From assembly GCF_021155775.2 (NCBI RefSeq), contig NC_060234.1, positions 24,980,026 to 25,044,025 of the forward strand: a DNA stretch of 64,000 bases. The letters run 5' to 3'. Below the pieces are notes generated by a model. That model did not search any database. It saw only the letters and a list, made by a program, of their open reading frames with translations, and was not told where the DNA came from. Origin of the DNA: Neodiprion pinetum. Its lineage: Eukaryota; Arthropoda; Insecta; Hymenoptera; Diprionidae. Made by a program: the position numbers and the translations under genes. This document shows, piece by piece, positions 1 to 13,955 of this stretch (position 1 is the first letter of the stretch; each line of letters starts with the position of its first letter).

Positions 1-3000
1 GTTAATATAATAATAAAATGTAAATTACCTGTGTTATTATAATAATAAAATGGTAATCTGTAACTATCATCTACTTTCAATGAAATCGATCGATAGTGAT
101 ACGCGTCAAGTGTAGTTTCGTAATTTGTTTTATTATAGAACCAATACAATACCTTATTTATGTCACAGACTGACAGATAATATTGAATATTTGCAATCTG
201 CCTCTCGTTTGAAATATGCATCATCGAGTTCTCTGTCCTATTCGCAGAAATTACAGTATTAGCTTATAGGTATATAGCAGCATTTATAAATGCAACGAGT
301 ATTACTGGTTCAATGGTTATTGTGAATAAAATGTTTCATCCATGTATGGATGTAAACAATTTTTGATTGGATAGAATATAATCAAATGCTTGCCGCGTGT
401 TTATTCGAGAGAATAAAATAACAAAGTTATTCACCTTTCTGGCTTGATATTATTTTCAGTTTTTGTTGAATTTTTCTAAAGTGCAATGTGGAATTTTTGA
501 CTTGTAACAATAGATAATTAATTGTAATAATGGTCAATTAAACATTATTGGCAAGCACAATGGTAAGTACTCGTTCTATATTATGATGTATCTAAAAGTT
601 ATATGACGACTGAGAGTTCTATGAAAAAGCCAGATACTGTAAAATCTGTTAATAGATACTACGTTTTTATCTTGTTTTTTATTTTTATTTTGTAGGTTGC
701 TTAAATACAATAAACACATTCATCCGTCTTTGTTCACAATTAATATGTTTCATTCATACTTACATTCAAGTTAATTTAATGTTCTTTAATACAATAATAG
801 TTATACCGTTCAGGTAAAAAAAAAAAAAATGTAATCAGAACTAGGCCTGTGCGAAACTTTTATTCTCTCAAAATTTTTACGAAAATACGTTCACGATATC
901 GAAAGTTGAAAATACTTGAATAATAATGGATAAGATTTTTTTTTATAAACATTGAATATACTTGCAATGTTGGTAAAGAATGTTTACAACAATGCCTGCA
1001 ACTCATATGATCACTCATAAATATCTACAATTTCCAAATAGCTGGGTAATAATTTCATGACAACTAAAAATAATGCATTCTCTTATCGTAAAAGTCGTAA
1101 ATGTAATATTTAGCAAGAAAGAAACATATATTTAGGATGATAAAAATTGGGCACAAGCATTCTTTTCAACATTAATTTACAACAAAACTCGACTCTAATG
1201 AAATTTGCGAAGTTTGACATATTTTTCAGGAATGGCATTGGCTAATTCTCAGCAAATGGTTAGCTAGAATTTATAAATTACTTAGGGTATTATTAGCAAA
1301 TAAAATACAGAAACTATTATGTATATCACGTTTCATACAAATAAGACTACGAACCAAGAAAACTTTCTATTGTCTATCGATTATAGATCATCAATATACC
1401 AATGAATATATGCGTCAGAACTTAATTAAAGTTAGGCATGAACAAAACCGATTACCTAGGAATCATCAAACACGAAAGCAATAACTTAGCACTCGCTGTT
1501 AGCTATGCGACAACAACATGTAATAATACAAACATGGAAAGCTATCAGCGTACAGTATAACAAGCATTTGATACCATCTGGAATGGTAATAAATATATGA
1601 ATCTGTAAAATAATATTAATTCCAGTTATCGATTTGGGACCAAATTTCTATTGTAAAACTTTGCTTGGACCCTTACTATGATAGGAAACAAGTATGCAGC
1701 ATGAATCTTGTGATGAATAGTTTCTTCTATTATTATAATCCAATTTTTATGAACTGATTTTAATATGTAAAATGTGTAATTTTTTACATCTTGTTCAACT
1801 CGTTATTCTATACGTATATTGAATATGAATGTATCCAAGCATGATTAAAATACTAAACTTTGTAAATAATGAAAATGGAGGACAAATTGCGAACTCAGCG
1901 TACTAAAAATACATTTTCATTTAATCTATTCGTACCAAACGTATTAGCAAAAAATGATGCTGCAAGAAATCTTCAGCAGATGAAGGCGACATTCATGATC
2001 AAATTCAAGGTTGATCAAATTTATTTTTTCCATTACTCGTAGAGTAAGAGTTATTATCATGTTGCACTGTCCTGTGAACTTTCATGCCTACATGTGTTTA
2101 AAAATAATTATTAGCAAAATCGTTCCAACTACAAAACTACTCCACCCTAGCCATTTATTAGCAGAAAAGAAAATATCAAGTCACTAATGTAAATTGTTAC
2201 TGAAATCTTGCAAGCATTTATTAGTAAACAAGGCTTGTAGACAAAAACTTGCAGCTAATGTCATCGCACAGAGTTTTCATTACATAACAATAGAAATAAT
2301 AGTAATCATAATAATATTAATAGAAATGAACAACTTTGGATTACTCAGCTGATTCGCACACACCAGTTAGCTGAGAATATGAATGTAAGTAAGCCAACTT
2401 AGCTGTGTCACTTCTTTTAAAGCTCGCATTTGCATTGGACGTCGTTGAAAAATTAGTAATTGATATTTTTTTCAAAGAATATCATTGAGAAATATCCAAT
2501 CTAAATACTAGAGATTTGCCCAAATTATCAACTTAAATCTTTGCCATACTAGAACAAGTAAAAAAGTAGACCTTACGATAAACAAGGAACACTCAAAAAT
2601 ATAAATTAATTTCTTTGCAGTATAATTCAAGATGACCTGAAAATTACCGAAATCTCTGGTAATCTAACTTTAGCTTACATAAAGCGCGATTACCAAACGA
2701 TACTGACTGACTGGCAAATTACTTTCATTCAAGATTAGTATAAAATTAAATAAACTTATCCAATGAGAACTATCTCATCTGTATAATGTAAAACAAAAGA
2801 TTCTTGTGAACTCAATGCCATGCAAGCTTTAATCGACAGCAATTCGACTGTTATCAAAACTAACTTAATGTAAAAAAAAGTTGACTCTTGACAGAAAAAA
2901 AAGAAACGTAAGATAGATAATTTGTATGCAAGAATTCTAATATCAAGACGCCTAGCCTAATGTGTTAAGGAAATGAAACACCCTCAAAAGTTGACAGATA

Positions 3001-3889
3001 TGAGTATATAATTCATAAAATATTACAAACTGAACATTTAATATGATAGTGGACTGTGAAATGTAAAGTGTATTATCCTCAACTGTATTAACCCTAAAGC
3101 AGTTTTTTTTTTTTTTATGTAGGTGATAATTTTTAAACAAACAATTAAACCAATTGAAAGAATCTAAACGAGACCAGTTCAAAAATCCTATCTAAACCTT
3201 GTTTCAGTCTTAAATTCATGCTTAAGTTATGACAAGATCCAATCAACTAATGAATTTGATGATGTTAACTCATATATTCATAACACAGCCAGAGGGTACC
3301 ACCAATAATACCTAAACATGTATTCGCATACATAAGACTTTTAAAATTATACTGAACAAACGCAACGTACCGTAATACGTTAGGGTAAAATTAAATTCCA
3401 TGTCTGACGCAAATGCAAAATTATTTATTAAAGGAATCTCTGCGATATTGTCCTACAAGTTTTCCCAAGAATGAGTTTTATGAATTATAAACAAATATGT
3501 GTCAGCGATCAAGTGTAGTGCGTCATAACATCAACGGGTAAACTTCTAGAAATACGCGAACGACTTAGGTGTAATAATTGTTGTGTATAACCAAAATATT
3601 CTGTTTCCTAATTTGTAAACTGTTTTTTTCTTCAGATTTTTTTTTCTCATATATTTACTGTATTATATCGATCCCCATACGCCCCACTCCTCTCCCACGA
3701 CGCAACCACACACATGCTTGATTCACTTCAAATTAATTTTATCAGAATCTCTGTGCATTCTTTTGGCTGGTGGTTCTTCGATCTGGAATTATTAAAAAAT
3801 CCAAACATACAACACTTAATTCGTCAATCACTTCATTTCAATATAAGATGTGTAGTTAAAGAGACTTGCTGTGTTTATCGTATTTTTTA
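1..3889. other. AT-rich noncoding stretch downstream of pds5
   Basis: No open frame here looks like protein. The stretch is strongly AT-rich with short A and T runs. The left part may hold the pds5 3' UTR, because pds5 runs leftward and stops at 3890. At 559-561 an ATG is followed at once by a consensus donor (GTAAGT), the same arrangement as the first coding exon of RpS20. I could not find a matching downstream coding exon on the + strand, so no gene is called. Confidence 0.5.
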
Positions 3890-6800
3890 TCATACCTCAT
3901 CATCCAATCCAGGAAGTTGGATTCTAGTCTCTGATGCTTCTGCAGGCTGTAAGTAATAAATAGTACCGATGGTTTACAAAAGAAATACTGATAAGTAACA
4001 ATTAAGACATGTTGCATGTTGTTTAGAGTAAATGTAACATTGGGTGTATAGATCCATTCACAACTATATTGACTAATTCAACGTTTCATATACAAAGGGG
4101 TAATAAATACTTTTTCATGTTCAAATGATTTATCTTCGAATACATCTCATCTACAAAATGCATTAAGCCCCCACCTTAAGAAAGTGAAATAAAAAATTCT
4201 GGGAAATATAAAATATTTACTGCAAATTGCATCATTACCTGTGCATCAATACATTCCATTTCTCCGATTTGCAGCTTGAAACGCAGATTAACATTGTGTA
4301 CATAATATTGTGTGTAGGATGCACAGAATTAAAAAAAAATAACTACATTAAATCAATACTAAACAGTATTTACACCAAATGATCTTTGCTTTAATATTAA
4401 TGAAAAATTCTATCACTCTTATGAAATACTAGCTGATAGCAGTTCAAATAACGTCGATCAAGAGACAAATGTAATATTGCCTATATCTCAGATTAGATCT
4501 AAATTATTTTTATACATAACTACCTGTTGAAACAGAAAGCCCTGATTTATCTTCAAATTTTTTCGAGTACGAGCATCTCAAATATGATTTAGACTTGTTC
4601 AAAAAAGATCCACATCTTTTGAATTAACCAATCTACATTGGAATGTCTACATTGAAATGTAATGAAATTCTTCAAATATTACAATTTGTCATTATACACA
4701 GTGACTTGATTTCAACATTCACGCTATTGGGCAGTATAACTATTATAATAAAAATATTGATTTTAAAAAATTACTTACTCTGGCGTCTGTTTCATTCGGT
4801 CCAATGCCTACTTCCTTTTGCTGTTTCGATTTTGTTCTACGTTGAGGCCTGTCATTACCCATGTGTGTATTGTGAAGTAGACCTTTTGCTTTGGGACTGG
4901 ACATATTTACTTGCATTTCAGCAGGCAGATAATTTTTAGAATTTACCAAGAGTTCATCAGCCTTCTTGAAATACATTGTAGGAATGCGGGTTTCACTCGG
5001 GAACTCTTTCAAATCGAAGTTTGTTGTCTTCGAAAATATAACATTCATAGCTAAATCACACACAGCCCATAGTTTCTGGAAAAAAAATAAATAAAAGATT
5101 ATAGTTGATCCATAAATTGTTGGGCAAGGCTACAGAAGCTAAGTTTTCTGGTTACATGCGAAATAATTTCAAACAAACGTGATTCTCTGCTCACATAGTT
5201 GACATTGTCATCCTCTGGTTTCAACGCATCCTTGTGACTTTTCATTCGTTCAATCAGGTTTTTGTAAAATCCGTAACAGTAGAATTCATTTTTGGTTATC
5301 AGTGGCTCCAGGATGTACCAAAGACACTGCTGAATGACCTTAAGTTGGCTTACGTCATTATAGTTTGTGAACTCGGGATCGTGCGCCAGAATTGGCACCG
5401 CAAATACCAGCATGTAGTCTGGTAAAATGTGGGGTAATTGACCTAACAGTAAGTAATACATATATTATGGTAAGGTCATTGAGATTGATCAGTACCAAAG
5501 AATATCCCTGTTTAAGAGGGCCGAATGCCCCTGTCTCGAGATTTATAAACTATCTGTTTAGAAATGTTTTTTGGGTCATAAGAACATGTGTTGAGCGACG
5601 CATTTGTTGTACAAATTTGACTCCATTAACTTTCAAATTCTAAACTTCAATTTTATACTTTAACCCCTCCCATGAAATCGATTTGTTTCTTCAACACTTT
5701 TTCCCTACTTTCGGATTAAGACAAAAATATTCTTTATAGCCTTCAAATATCATTTAATATTCAGGGAAATATGTAGATTGAAAAATTAATAAATTGATCT
5801 CCTTACCCATCGCTTTGTCCACTGTTCCCAGTGAGAGTGTTTTTACATAGTCTCTTCTCTTGTTAATGTCTGTTTGCATGTATGTCTTCAAAAGATATTT
5901 CAGCCTCTTATCTTGCTCTTTACCAGCAAGTGCGTAATACCCCATAAAATCAAGAGGTAAGCATTTATTTGGTATCCCTCTGCCCAGACCTTTGTGAAGT
6001 TTACCTCCGAAAGCTTCTCTAACCTGTGGAACTTCATCCTGAAAATAACGTATTTCATTTTTACAACTCAGTATCAGAGCTGCCCTTCTTTTACTGTATC
6101 TTTGACTAATGCTGCTGCTTCATGAACTTACAACCATGAGTTGAGATAGATTGTAGAATTGCTCCGCCGTGAATTGGTCTCCTACTCCCTTCTGCTCGCA
6201 TATCTTAAGCATCGAGCACCCAGCCTGCAATCTGAGCCAGCTCATCTCTGCCCTACTTAATCTGCCTTGTTGCAAAAGGTCACCTTTATTTACTACAAAT
6301 GCATTAAGCATTCTGAATGTTTTTTGGGCAGAAAGAACGTCACTTTTAAGTCCCAACAGCCACCTGGCCATACATTTTAATGCTTCTAAACGGCAACGTG
6401 TTTCTTCGGGTAATTGATCTTCTCGACACCAGTCTCCTTCTATAACATCTGTAGTTTGTTCACTGTTTTCCTTGACCAGCAGTTCTTTGACAATCTGGAA
6501 TGTTAAAATCATCACCACCAAAACTTGTTACTCGAAATAAATATGAAATGCTGGAAGCACAAAATTTTATTGCTTTACATAATGTCACTTTGTTCTGATT
6601 GTTTTCAAACAACAACGTGAACGTTTCAATTAGGTTTTTAATCAATTTACCTTTCTAGAGACCATATTCTTTATTTGTATTTGATACTTGTCAGGCAAAT
6701 TGTAGGCGATATGTCCCAATGTAACAATTGATGTTCGGTAATGTTCTGAAGTTGGTGTGAGTGTGTTTTTGATCCTTTCAATGATTTCGGGGAATATGGA

Positions 6801-9800
6801 ATCGTGAATATTCGCCATATTAACAAACAAGCACCTAATTGCCTGTTTGGCTTGTTTCGGAGTACCGGTTTCAGCGAATGTTTTACACAAAGGGACCATG
6901 AGGTTCATTATGTCAGGGGCCACCTCAGACAATGACTTATATTTTCCCAAAAATGTAAATATAGACAGGACCAATGGTGCGACCATTTCATCATCAAGCT
7001 CTAACAAGTTGACCAAACGCATTAGTATGTCGGCGTGAAGGAAATGAGGGCCAAAAACGAATGATAACATCTGGAAGGTGACAGAGAATCTTTGATATTA
7101 TGTGTACATAATAAGATAACTTATATTTAAAGCATTAGAAAAAACTAGTATTAATAATGTTTTTGATTGTAGCCGAGAAGATTCAAACAATTTAGATTCA
7201 CGTAATTAATCAAATTTATTTACCACAAGCAATCTCAATCCCTTTTCACCAGCGTTGTTCGGATTCAACCCGACTTCTTCAATGACATTACCTCCTTTTA
7301 AACAATCCAAGACATATCCAATTAATACCTAAAAAAAAGAGAAAAATGTAAACTTAAAATTCGAAATTCAGGATCTTCGTTACACGATTGAGGTCATTAA
7401 TGTGCCATTATTTGCATTCTTGTAATATTACTTTCCAAATTTTCAGTATATTTACCCGAATTGCTTCTTCATCTATCATGACTGAGCTTACTCTCTCTAA
7501 CAACATTTTGATTGTGTTGTAGTATAGATTAGTCATAACCGGTTGACCCAGCTTCTTGAGGACTAAACTCGTAGTTTCAGCGCATTCTTTACAGGTAACA
7601 TTAGGTTGTACAATGGTTTCCATTCCTTGAAGCAATGTCGGGTCTTTCTTCATATGAAGGCTAAATTTCTGTAAAAATTCTTGTGCCTTCATTGGATCTG
7701 GTAGAAAACGTGATATCTGTGAAACTTTGGCCAACAAGTCTCGATCACGACTGGGAGATTCTGGCTTCTTTGTAATCTCAACCCATTCGACAACAGATCT
7801 TCTCACCCTATTGCAAAAGAATATCGGATGAAATATATACCATTTGTCCTAGAGTTTCAAAGTGAAAGTTGAACAAATCTACTCACGCTAATTGATGCTT
7901 TTGCAGCTCAACAAATGCTTTGGATGCATGATCATCGATAGTTCCCAATAAGTGATATAATTTTTTCATTCTCTCTTCTGGGCTTAGTTGGTACGGCACT
8001 AAACACGTATTAAGTAGCCTTTCGACAAGTAATCTGTCTTCCATTCCAGCCATGTAATATCCATGCAAAATTTTATCTTTAATCCAAGTCACTGCCTTTT
8101 TTGTAGCTTGAGGTACGTCAGCGTCGTTGAGATGCTTTTTGTAAATCATTGCCAATCCCGACATAGCTTCTTTCCGAATTTTAAACTGCAAATTAAGTAT
8201 AATTCATTAAGAATACAAACTTGACACATGTCATTGACCAAAATGACCTAATGAACTGTTTGTATAATAAATCTCACTTTTTTGTCCAGTGTTCTTTCCT
8301 TCACAAATTCCAGCAGATCTTCACTGTCTGACACAACTTCAAAATCTCTTCGTGCGGTGGTAACAATTGCCATGACGACTTCATACCTTACGCTTTCGTC
8401 TGCATCATGTTGCCTTAATTTCAATGTATCGGTAATGTCTTTTCTGAGCTCCGAATGATTCAGTAAGAAATGCATTGAATACTGAACACACTTTATGCGA
8501 ATTGATACGCTTATGTCGTTAAATCTACCTAGAAACGCTCGCCACAGCTGGGTATGCTGTATAGCTAGCTGCGATCCTTTTTCTGAGAACATTCTAGCAA
8601 GTAAAGCTACGGCACCCAGCCTCTCGTTTTCCAAAGATGATTTCAGTTTACATTCCAACTGTGGTAGGACGGATAGCAGAACACTAGGACAAATGTGATT
8701 CAATTCGTATATCAAGTCGTAGACTTTTTTACATATCTGTAGACCTTTCTCTTCTTTTCCAAGAATCAGCACGTGATTAAAGAACTGGAAAATGGTTGAA
8801 GTTTCACAACATTATTAATGACAATTCAAATTTGTCAGGTTTAAAAATATCTTCTGCTAATTCTCTGTCTACTCACCGCTTGAATATATGGTTCTAGAGT
8901 GTCACTGCACTTAATCACAAGTTCTTTTGCTAACAAGTAAGCATTCTTTTTCTGAGTCTTATTTGGCTCTACAATATTCATGAGAATTATGTCCAATAAC
9001 TCGTTTCCAACTATATCCGATTCAGTTATAAGTGGACATAACACATCCAGCATAAAGCTTTTTACTTTTCCAGAGTGCTCGTCGCTGGAACGGTAATTAC
9101 GTGAATATTTTACTACAAATTTCGTCATTTGGAGCTGTTTTTGTATTAAATCTGTTCCAAATAATGTACTGAATATCTTAACATATAATCCGCTAATTCG
9201 ATTTGTAAAATTTGTTGATTCTCATAGAAACTAAGAAAAATTTAATTGATCTAGTTCCTTACAGTAAATAAACCTCACTATATAAAATTTTGTAATCTAT
9301 TGGAAAAGTGTAAGTTTTGATCTTGAAATGTAATCAAATTCATTTAATTAAACACTACTTACTTGACTATTTTGAACATGAGTGAAAACAACGCGCAGAA
9401 TATTTCTTGACAATCTTCCAGTTCGAAGCACATATTAAAAGATTTCACATAAGCCAAATTTTCAAGCAAGTAAAAGTACCGCTTAAAAGCCGGATCTTTT
9501 GGATCCTTCAGACCTGACAGCTGTTTGATGAGGAATAAAAATATTGTCTTCACCTATTGAATAAAAAAACAATAATAGCCGAATATTAGGCAAATAGATT
9601 AAAAATCAATAAAATGATTACATGTCCAAGGTGTGAGACAATGATTGCCAAGTATCTCACCCAAGAGATATGAATAATAAATTAAATACAATTCAAAAAC
9701 TACGAAATGATACTAATTTATTGTTAATCCGTTTGCAAATGTCTTGTGAAAAAAAAAAGACACACATTGCATAAAATATTGATCTCTAAGGGACAGATCA

Positions 9801-10510
9801 AATTACATAATTACTAGCATCATGTAAAATCCATACATATTTGTACATGTTTCCCTACAATTCATGGTCAACAGAAAACATTAATGCAATTTTCAGGTTT
9901 GCTGATTTACTTGACTTCTAACAAGCTTATCGACATTTGTCACATTTCTATTCTCATTTACCTTAAATATAATTGCATGCTTGCATCTTCCGTTCAAAAT
10001 AAGGGGATATTTGAACCAAGATAAATTTTTTCTACATTAATATTCTCTAGTATAATTATATTTATTTATTTATTTACCTGGTCAGCATCTTTGTACGGAG
10101 CCTCGGGTGCATAAACTCTGAGAACATCAGCGATACAACATGCAATTAATAACTGTACATCTTTACTTTGGTGCATGAGGAAATGATCTTCGGCCAAGTG
10201 TAAAGCCAACGGAATGTACTGCTGGTACATTCCCTCATCCTGACCCATAGCTTGCAGGGTATGTGCCAGTGTCTGTTTGTCATAATGGTACCGTCAATTG
10301 TTGTACATATATATTGGTTATATTTGATAAAAATTTCATTGATAAATCAACAAAGTCTTGATTATTTTTGCACAGCAACAATTTTACATTGCAATTGGAT
10401 ATCGCCAAGGCATGAAAAATGATAATCACCTTGAGACGTCTGATCAATTCATCTGGACCGAGATCTTCGGTAACGGATCTGCACCCCTGGGGGTAAACTA
10501 TTTCTGACAT
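3890..10510 (-). CDS. pds5: Sister chromatid cohesion protein PDS5 homologue
   Basis: PDS5 is a HEAT-repeat protein that binds the cohesin ring in the nucleus and tunes its loading, acetylation and release with Wapl. Fourteen coding exons join in frame to about 1184 residues: 10430-10510, 10078-10272, 9363-9553, 8877-9084, 8278-8784, 7887-8185, 7456-7807, 7224-7328, 6651-7070, 6132-6494, 5807-6038, 5195-5442, 4779-5075 and 3890-3946. Family hallmarks seen are YAPEAPY in exon 2, RYFYLLENLAYVKS in exon 3, LLSVLPQLE and LGRFNDI in exon 5, DRLLVER in exon 6 and KNYLPAEM in exon 13. The start is the only ATG at the head of the conserved N-terminus (YPQG...ELIRRLK). The C-terminus after the HEAT region is short compared with vertebrate PDS5A/B (about 1340-1450 residues), and no AT-hooks are visible. 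The last exon ends in a stop two codons after a possible donor (GAG|GTATGA), so a further 3' exon cannot be excluded. Confidence 0.95.
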
Positions 10511-13500
10511 TTTATCAGCTATGTTCCTCGAAGGTTTTGAGAAAAATTTTCTTCGTAATTAGTAGCCTAAAACACCGTCCAAACTCTGCAAAATATGAAG
10601 TAATAAAATATTGAGAAAACTTCACTAAGTCCGAGTAGCCGTAATTGTAGGAACTAAAAACCATATGATAATATGAACTGAGTAGCATTTAAATGTCAAT
10701 AAATGGTGTTTTCAAAAGCATATTTATGATCTATTTAATAGTCATGAAAGGGAACATGTGGAAAACAAATTTGACCTAGAATTTCATTCATGGAAAAAGC
10801 TTTGTTTTTTCTCTTTTTATCACACCGCCATAATATTTCTTGACTAATAATAAAGTTCCCTGATTTTTCCGGGACTTTCCAGTTTTCCATGACCAATGGC
10901 AGCTATGAATTATACTAAACCTTTCTAACCGAAAGCTAGCTACTTTTCTTCAAAGAAAAATATGCTTTGTTGCAAAATTAAAATATCAATATACACTTAT
11001 CGAATCTGCTTTACAAGTAATTTATAAGAATTTCATTTCTGCACAGTGAGACCGACAGTTGATGTGAGTATTCAAGCAATATCAACAGTCAAAATGGTTG
11101 CAATTATCAATGTTACATTGGAATACAAATTTTCAAAAATTTCGAAGATTTTGTTAGGAGCGAGGGAGACTGAAGCAATACGATTAGTATAATGCCTAAA
11201 AAATAGGTCCGGATGACTGAATATGTGCAAGAGGGAAGTAATTATAAACAGCATAAATAGTTTAAACTTTTCTTCAGCTATCAGAAGTGAGTGATAAATT
11301 TAAGCGAGAAATTTAGTCATTCCTGGATTCAGCCTAGTCCAAAATTGGACTAGATTGTGAATTTTGTTTTTAATTGCGCATTGTACTACGGAATTATAAT
11401 TGCAACGGTAAATCGCATTTATCCATGTACATTTGATGGATGAGTATATGGGCCAAACGCTGTGGTGAAAAAAAAAAATATACAAACGATGGTACATTTT
11501 TTTTACCCATCTGTTCCGTCCAAAATTTAAATAATTATCACTACGCCTGGTCCAACACTTCAGAAACTAATACAATTGAATTAATAAAAATTATTTGAAC
11601 AAGATATTGTGCTGGATTGTGTGTTCAGGATCAGATAATATTGGAATTTACATTACACAAGATTTATATGCAATTTCTATTGCAAGCATTATTTGAATCT
11701 ATGAAATTACGTTATAAAAGTCACGTGTTCGTTGAACAATTATTGGTATGTATTACTTGTCAAATACTTTGTTGCTATTTCATAAAACTTGAAATTTTAC
11801 GAAACAATCCTTTTTGGGTTGTAGGATATCTTTTCTACGGATTAAGTGAAAGGTATAATTTGAAAATATCAAGTAATTGTAGAATTATTAAGGAATCTAA
11901 ATGCAATCACCATCCGTTCATAATTTTCCTAGTTTGAATATTTATAAGACAGAAGGTAGGGAACACAACTAAAATGAGTTCACTTCTGCGAGTATAGCTG
12001 ATCTAAGAAAACGTCCTAAGCCATAAAATGAAGAAGAAGAATTCAGTAATCATTCATCAGATACATCATTCCTTCTAGTTTGATTTTTCTGATATTTGAT
12101 CAATTGACAATAATACGAGATGTTATGGAAATGATTGACGAATTTTTTGCTGAAATACTAGTCCTTCATATCCATTGAAAACTATAAAAAATCAAGAATA
12201 ACCGACACGCATAGACGATAAGAATGAGCAAAATCATTTTTGTTAAAACTACTCCTGAAAAACTAAGAACATCTCCAGAAGGGCTCCAGAAATATCCACG
12301 TAAGGCAGTTAGCATTTGATAAATACTAATTTTCAAACATATTTTTCTTTTCTCCAATAGTATTGATATGAATAAAATTTGCGAAACAAATTTTTAATAC
12401 AGCATTTTCGTTTGGAGTCTGCCATAATTGCTCATATATTTTAAACCAATAGGATAACCACAAGCGAGCTAAGCTTGAGAATATATCGACTGTTTTCAGA
12501 CAACGGACAATATCATGAAAGTACTATATACATTCAGCAACTGCAGTTATAACTTCCGGACTATTGTTAATGCGCTTGTTCCTAAAAGAAATTTCTATTA
12601 TTGGAATCATTTGTTTACTGTAATGTTGCATCAAAATTTCACTAATAGGAGCAAAGGCTTCGCTTGAGTTGACGATACTGAAGTGATGCTTGCTAGTACT
12701 TAGATTAGTAAAGTAATTTTGATTTTGAAGCGAAAAGAAAATTAAATACACACGGTCGATTGTTTAGTATAATTGTAGAATAATTGGACATTTCTTACAC
12801 GAAACAAAATCTACTCACTTATGATGCGTGATCACTGCAATGTGATAGCAAACTTGTCAAGGGACACATATCGAGTGATTATTTAGAGGTTATGTCGGCA
12901 GCCCGTAAATGATTGCGGCAGGTACGTAAACAATAGTGCATCTTTTTAACAAGATAATGCCATTTTACGAAATCGAATCGGCAGAATGCTCGATGTAATC
13001 GTACCAATAGTGCATATTAGAGTGGAAAATTTTACCTCAAGATATGCATAGACACCAAAACGCCTGACACTCAAAATATCAATAAAGCAAATATATCTGT
13101 CGGGCTACCACACGACACTGGCTCAGTTTTTGACGTGGTAAAAACAATGCTCGTCACATTCACCACTAAACTCAATTACTGAGGATTTGTCGAAATTTCA
13201 CCGATTTTTCACACACACTAGGCATGATAAAGTACCCGCTATATCACAAGAAACGTTGTAAAATCAGTTTTGTAAACGGTTAACCATGTCAAAGGACGCG
13301 ACAGCGCATTCAATGCCCTGAAGTTACCTATGCATGGCCACGTAAGGAAAGGCTTTCTTACACGAAAAGTCAAAATTGTCCAGGAACAAGTTATCAATCC
13401 TCGGCAATTATATTATCGACTGCAAATCCGCCATCACTCTCGACCTATTATTACGGATACATACTAGCAAAAAACCTCGCGTATTTATAAATATAATTCA

Positions 13501-13955
13501 TCAGATCCAAATACATTCATTAAATACGGTCCTTACAATTTACGTGTGTCAGTAGTAATATTTATTGCGGGATGTCAATAGCAAACCATACATAGGTTCG
13601 AATTCGATTGTAAATATTCGACCTTAGAGTTCTCGTAACGGGACGACAAACTTTGTATATTTTTATGAAAAAACTACCAAGCAGACTCGTCGGAATATTT
13701 CTGGATCGCTTCGACGGTATTGAACCCCTTCAATATCTTGAAAATTCCATATTTCTTTCATAAATCGAAGTTGCACGAGCAGATAGGTGACGGCATCGAG
13801 ATATCGGTCGACACCGTGCACACCAGCTTCCGGATCCCGATAAACGTCGGACTCTTTCTTGTTGGACACGTGCGACGTGTACGTAAACTGGTTCAGCGCT
13901 GATCAATTTTTCTCTATTTCAAATTGATCATCTCGACCGGGAATAAAACGCAGCA
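10511..13955. other. Intergenic region between pds5 and RpS20
   Basis: This region lies between the divergent starts of pds5 (-) and RpS20 (+) and must hold both promoters and 5' UTRs. Open frames near 11617-11937 (+) and 13663-13902 (both strands) have no recognisable family and no convincing start, so they are not called. The sequence just before RpS20 is richer in GC. A pyrimidine-rich stretch (TTTTTCTCTATTTC) at about 13907-13920 could be the 5'-TOP start of the RpS20 transcript; this is inference. Confidence 0.4.

Noticed and set aside
555..567. ATG followed at once by a consensus donor, as in RpS20
   Set aside because: No downstream coding exon was found on the plus strand before pds5, so a gene cannot be supported.
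11617..11937. 106-codon open frame on the plus strand
   Set aside because: AT-rich, hydrophobic composition, no family resemblance and no supporting splice or promoter signals.
13663..13902. Overlapping open frames on both strands just before RpS20
   Set aside because: The minus-strand frame lacks an ATG at its head, has a stop just upstream and would begin inside the RpS20 promoter; no splice acceptor or family supports either strand.
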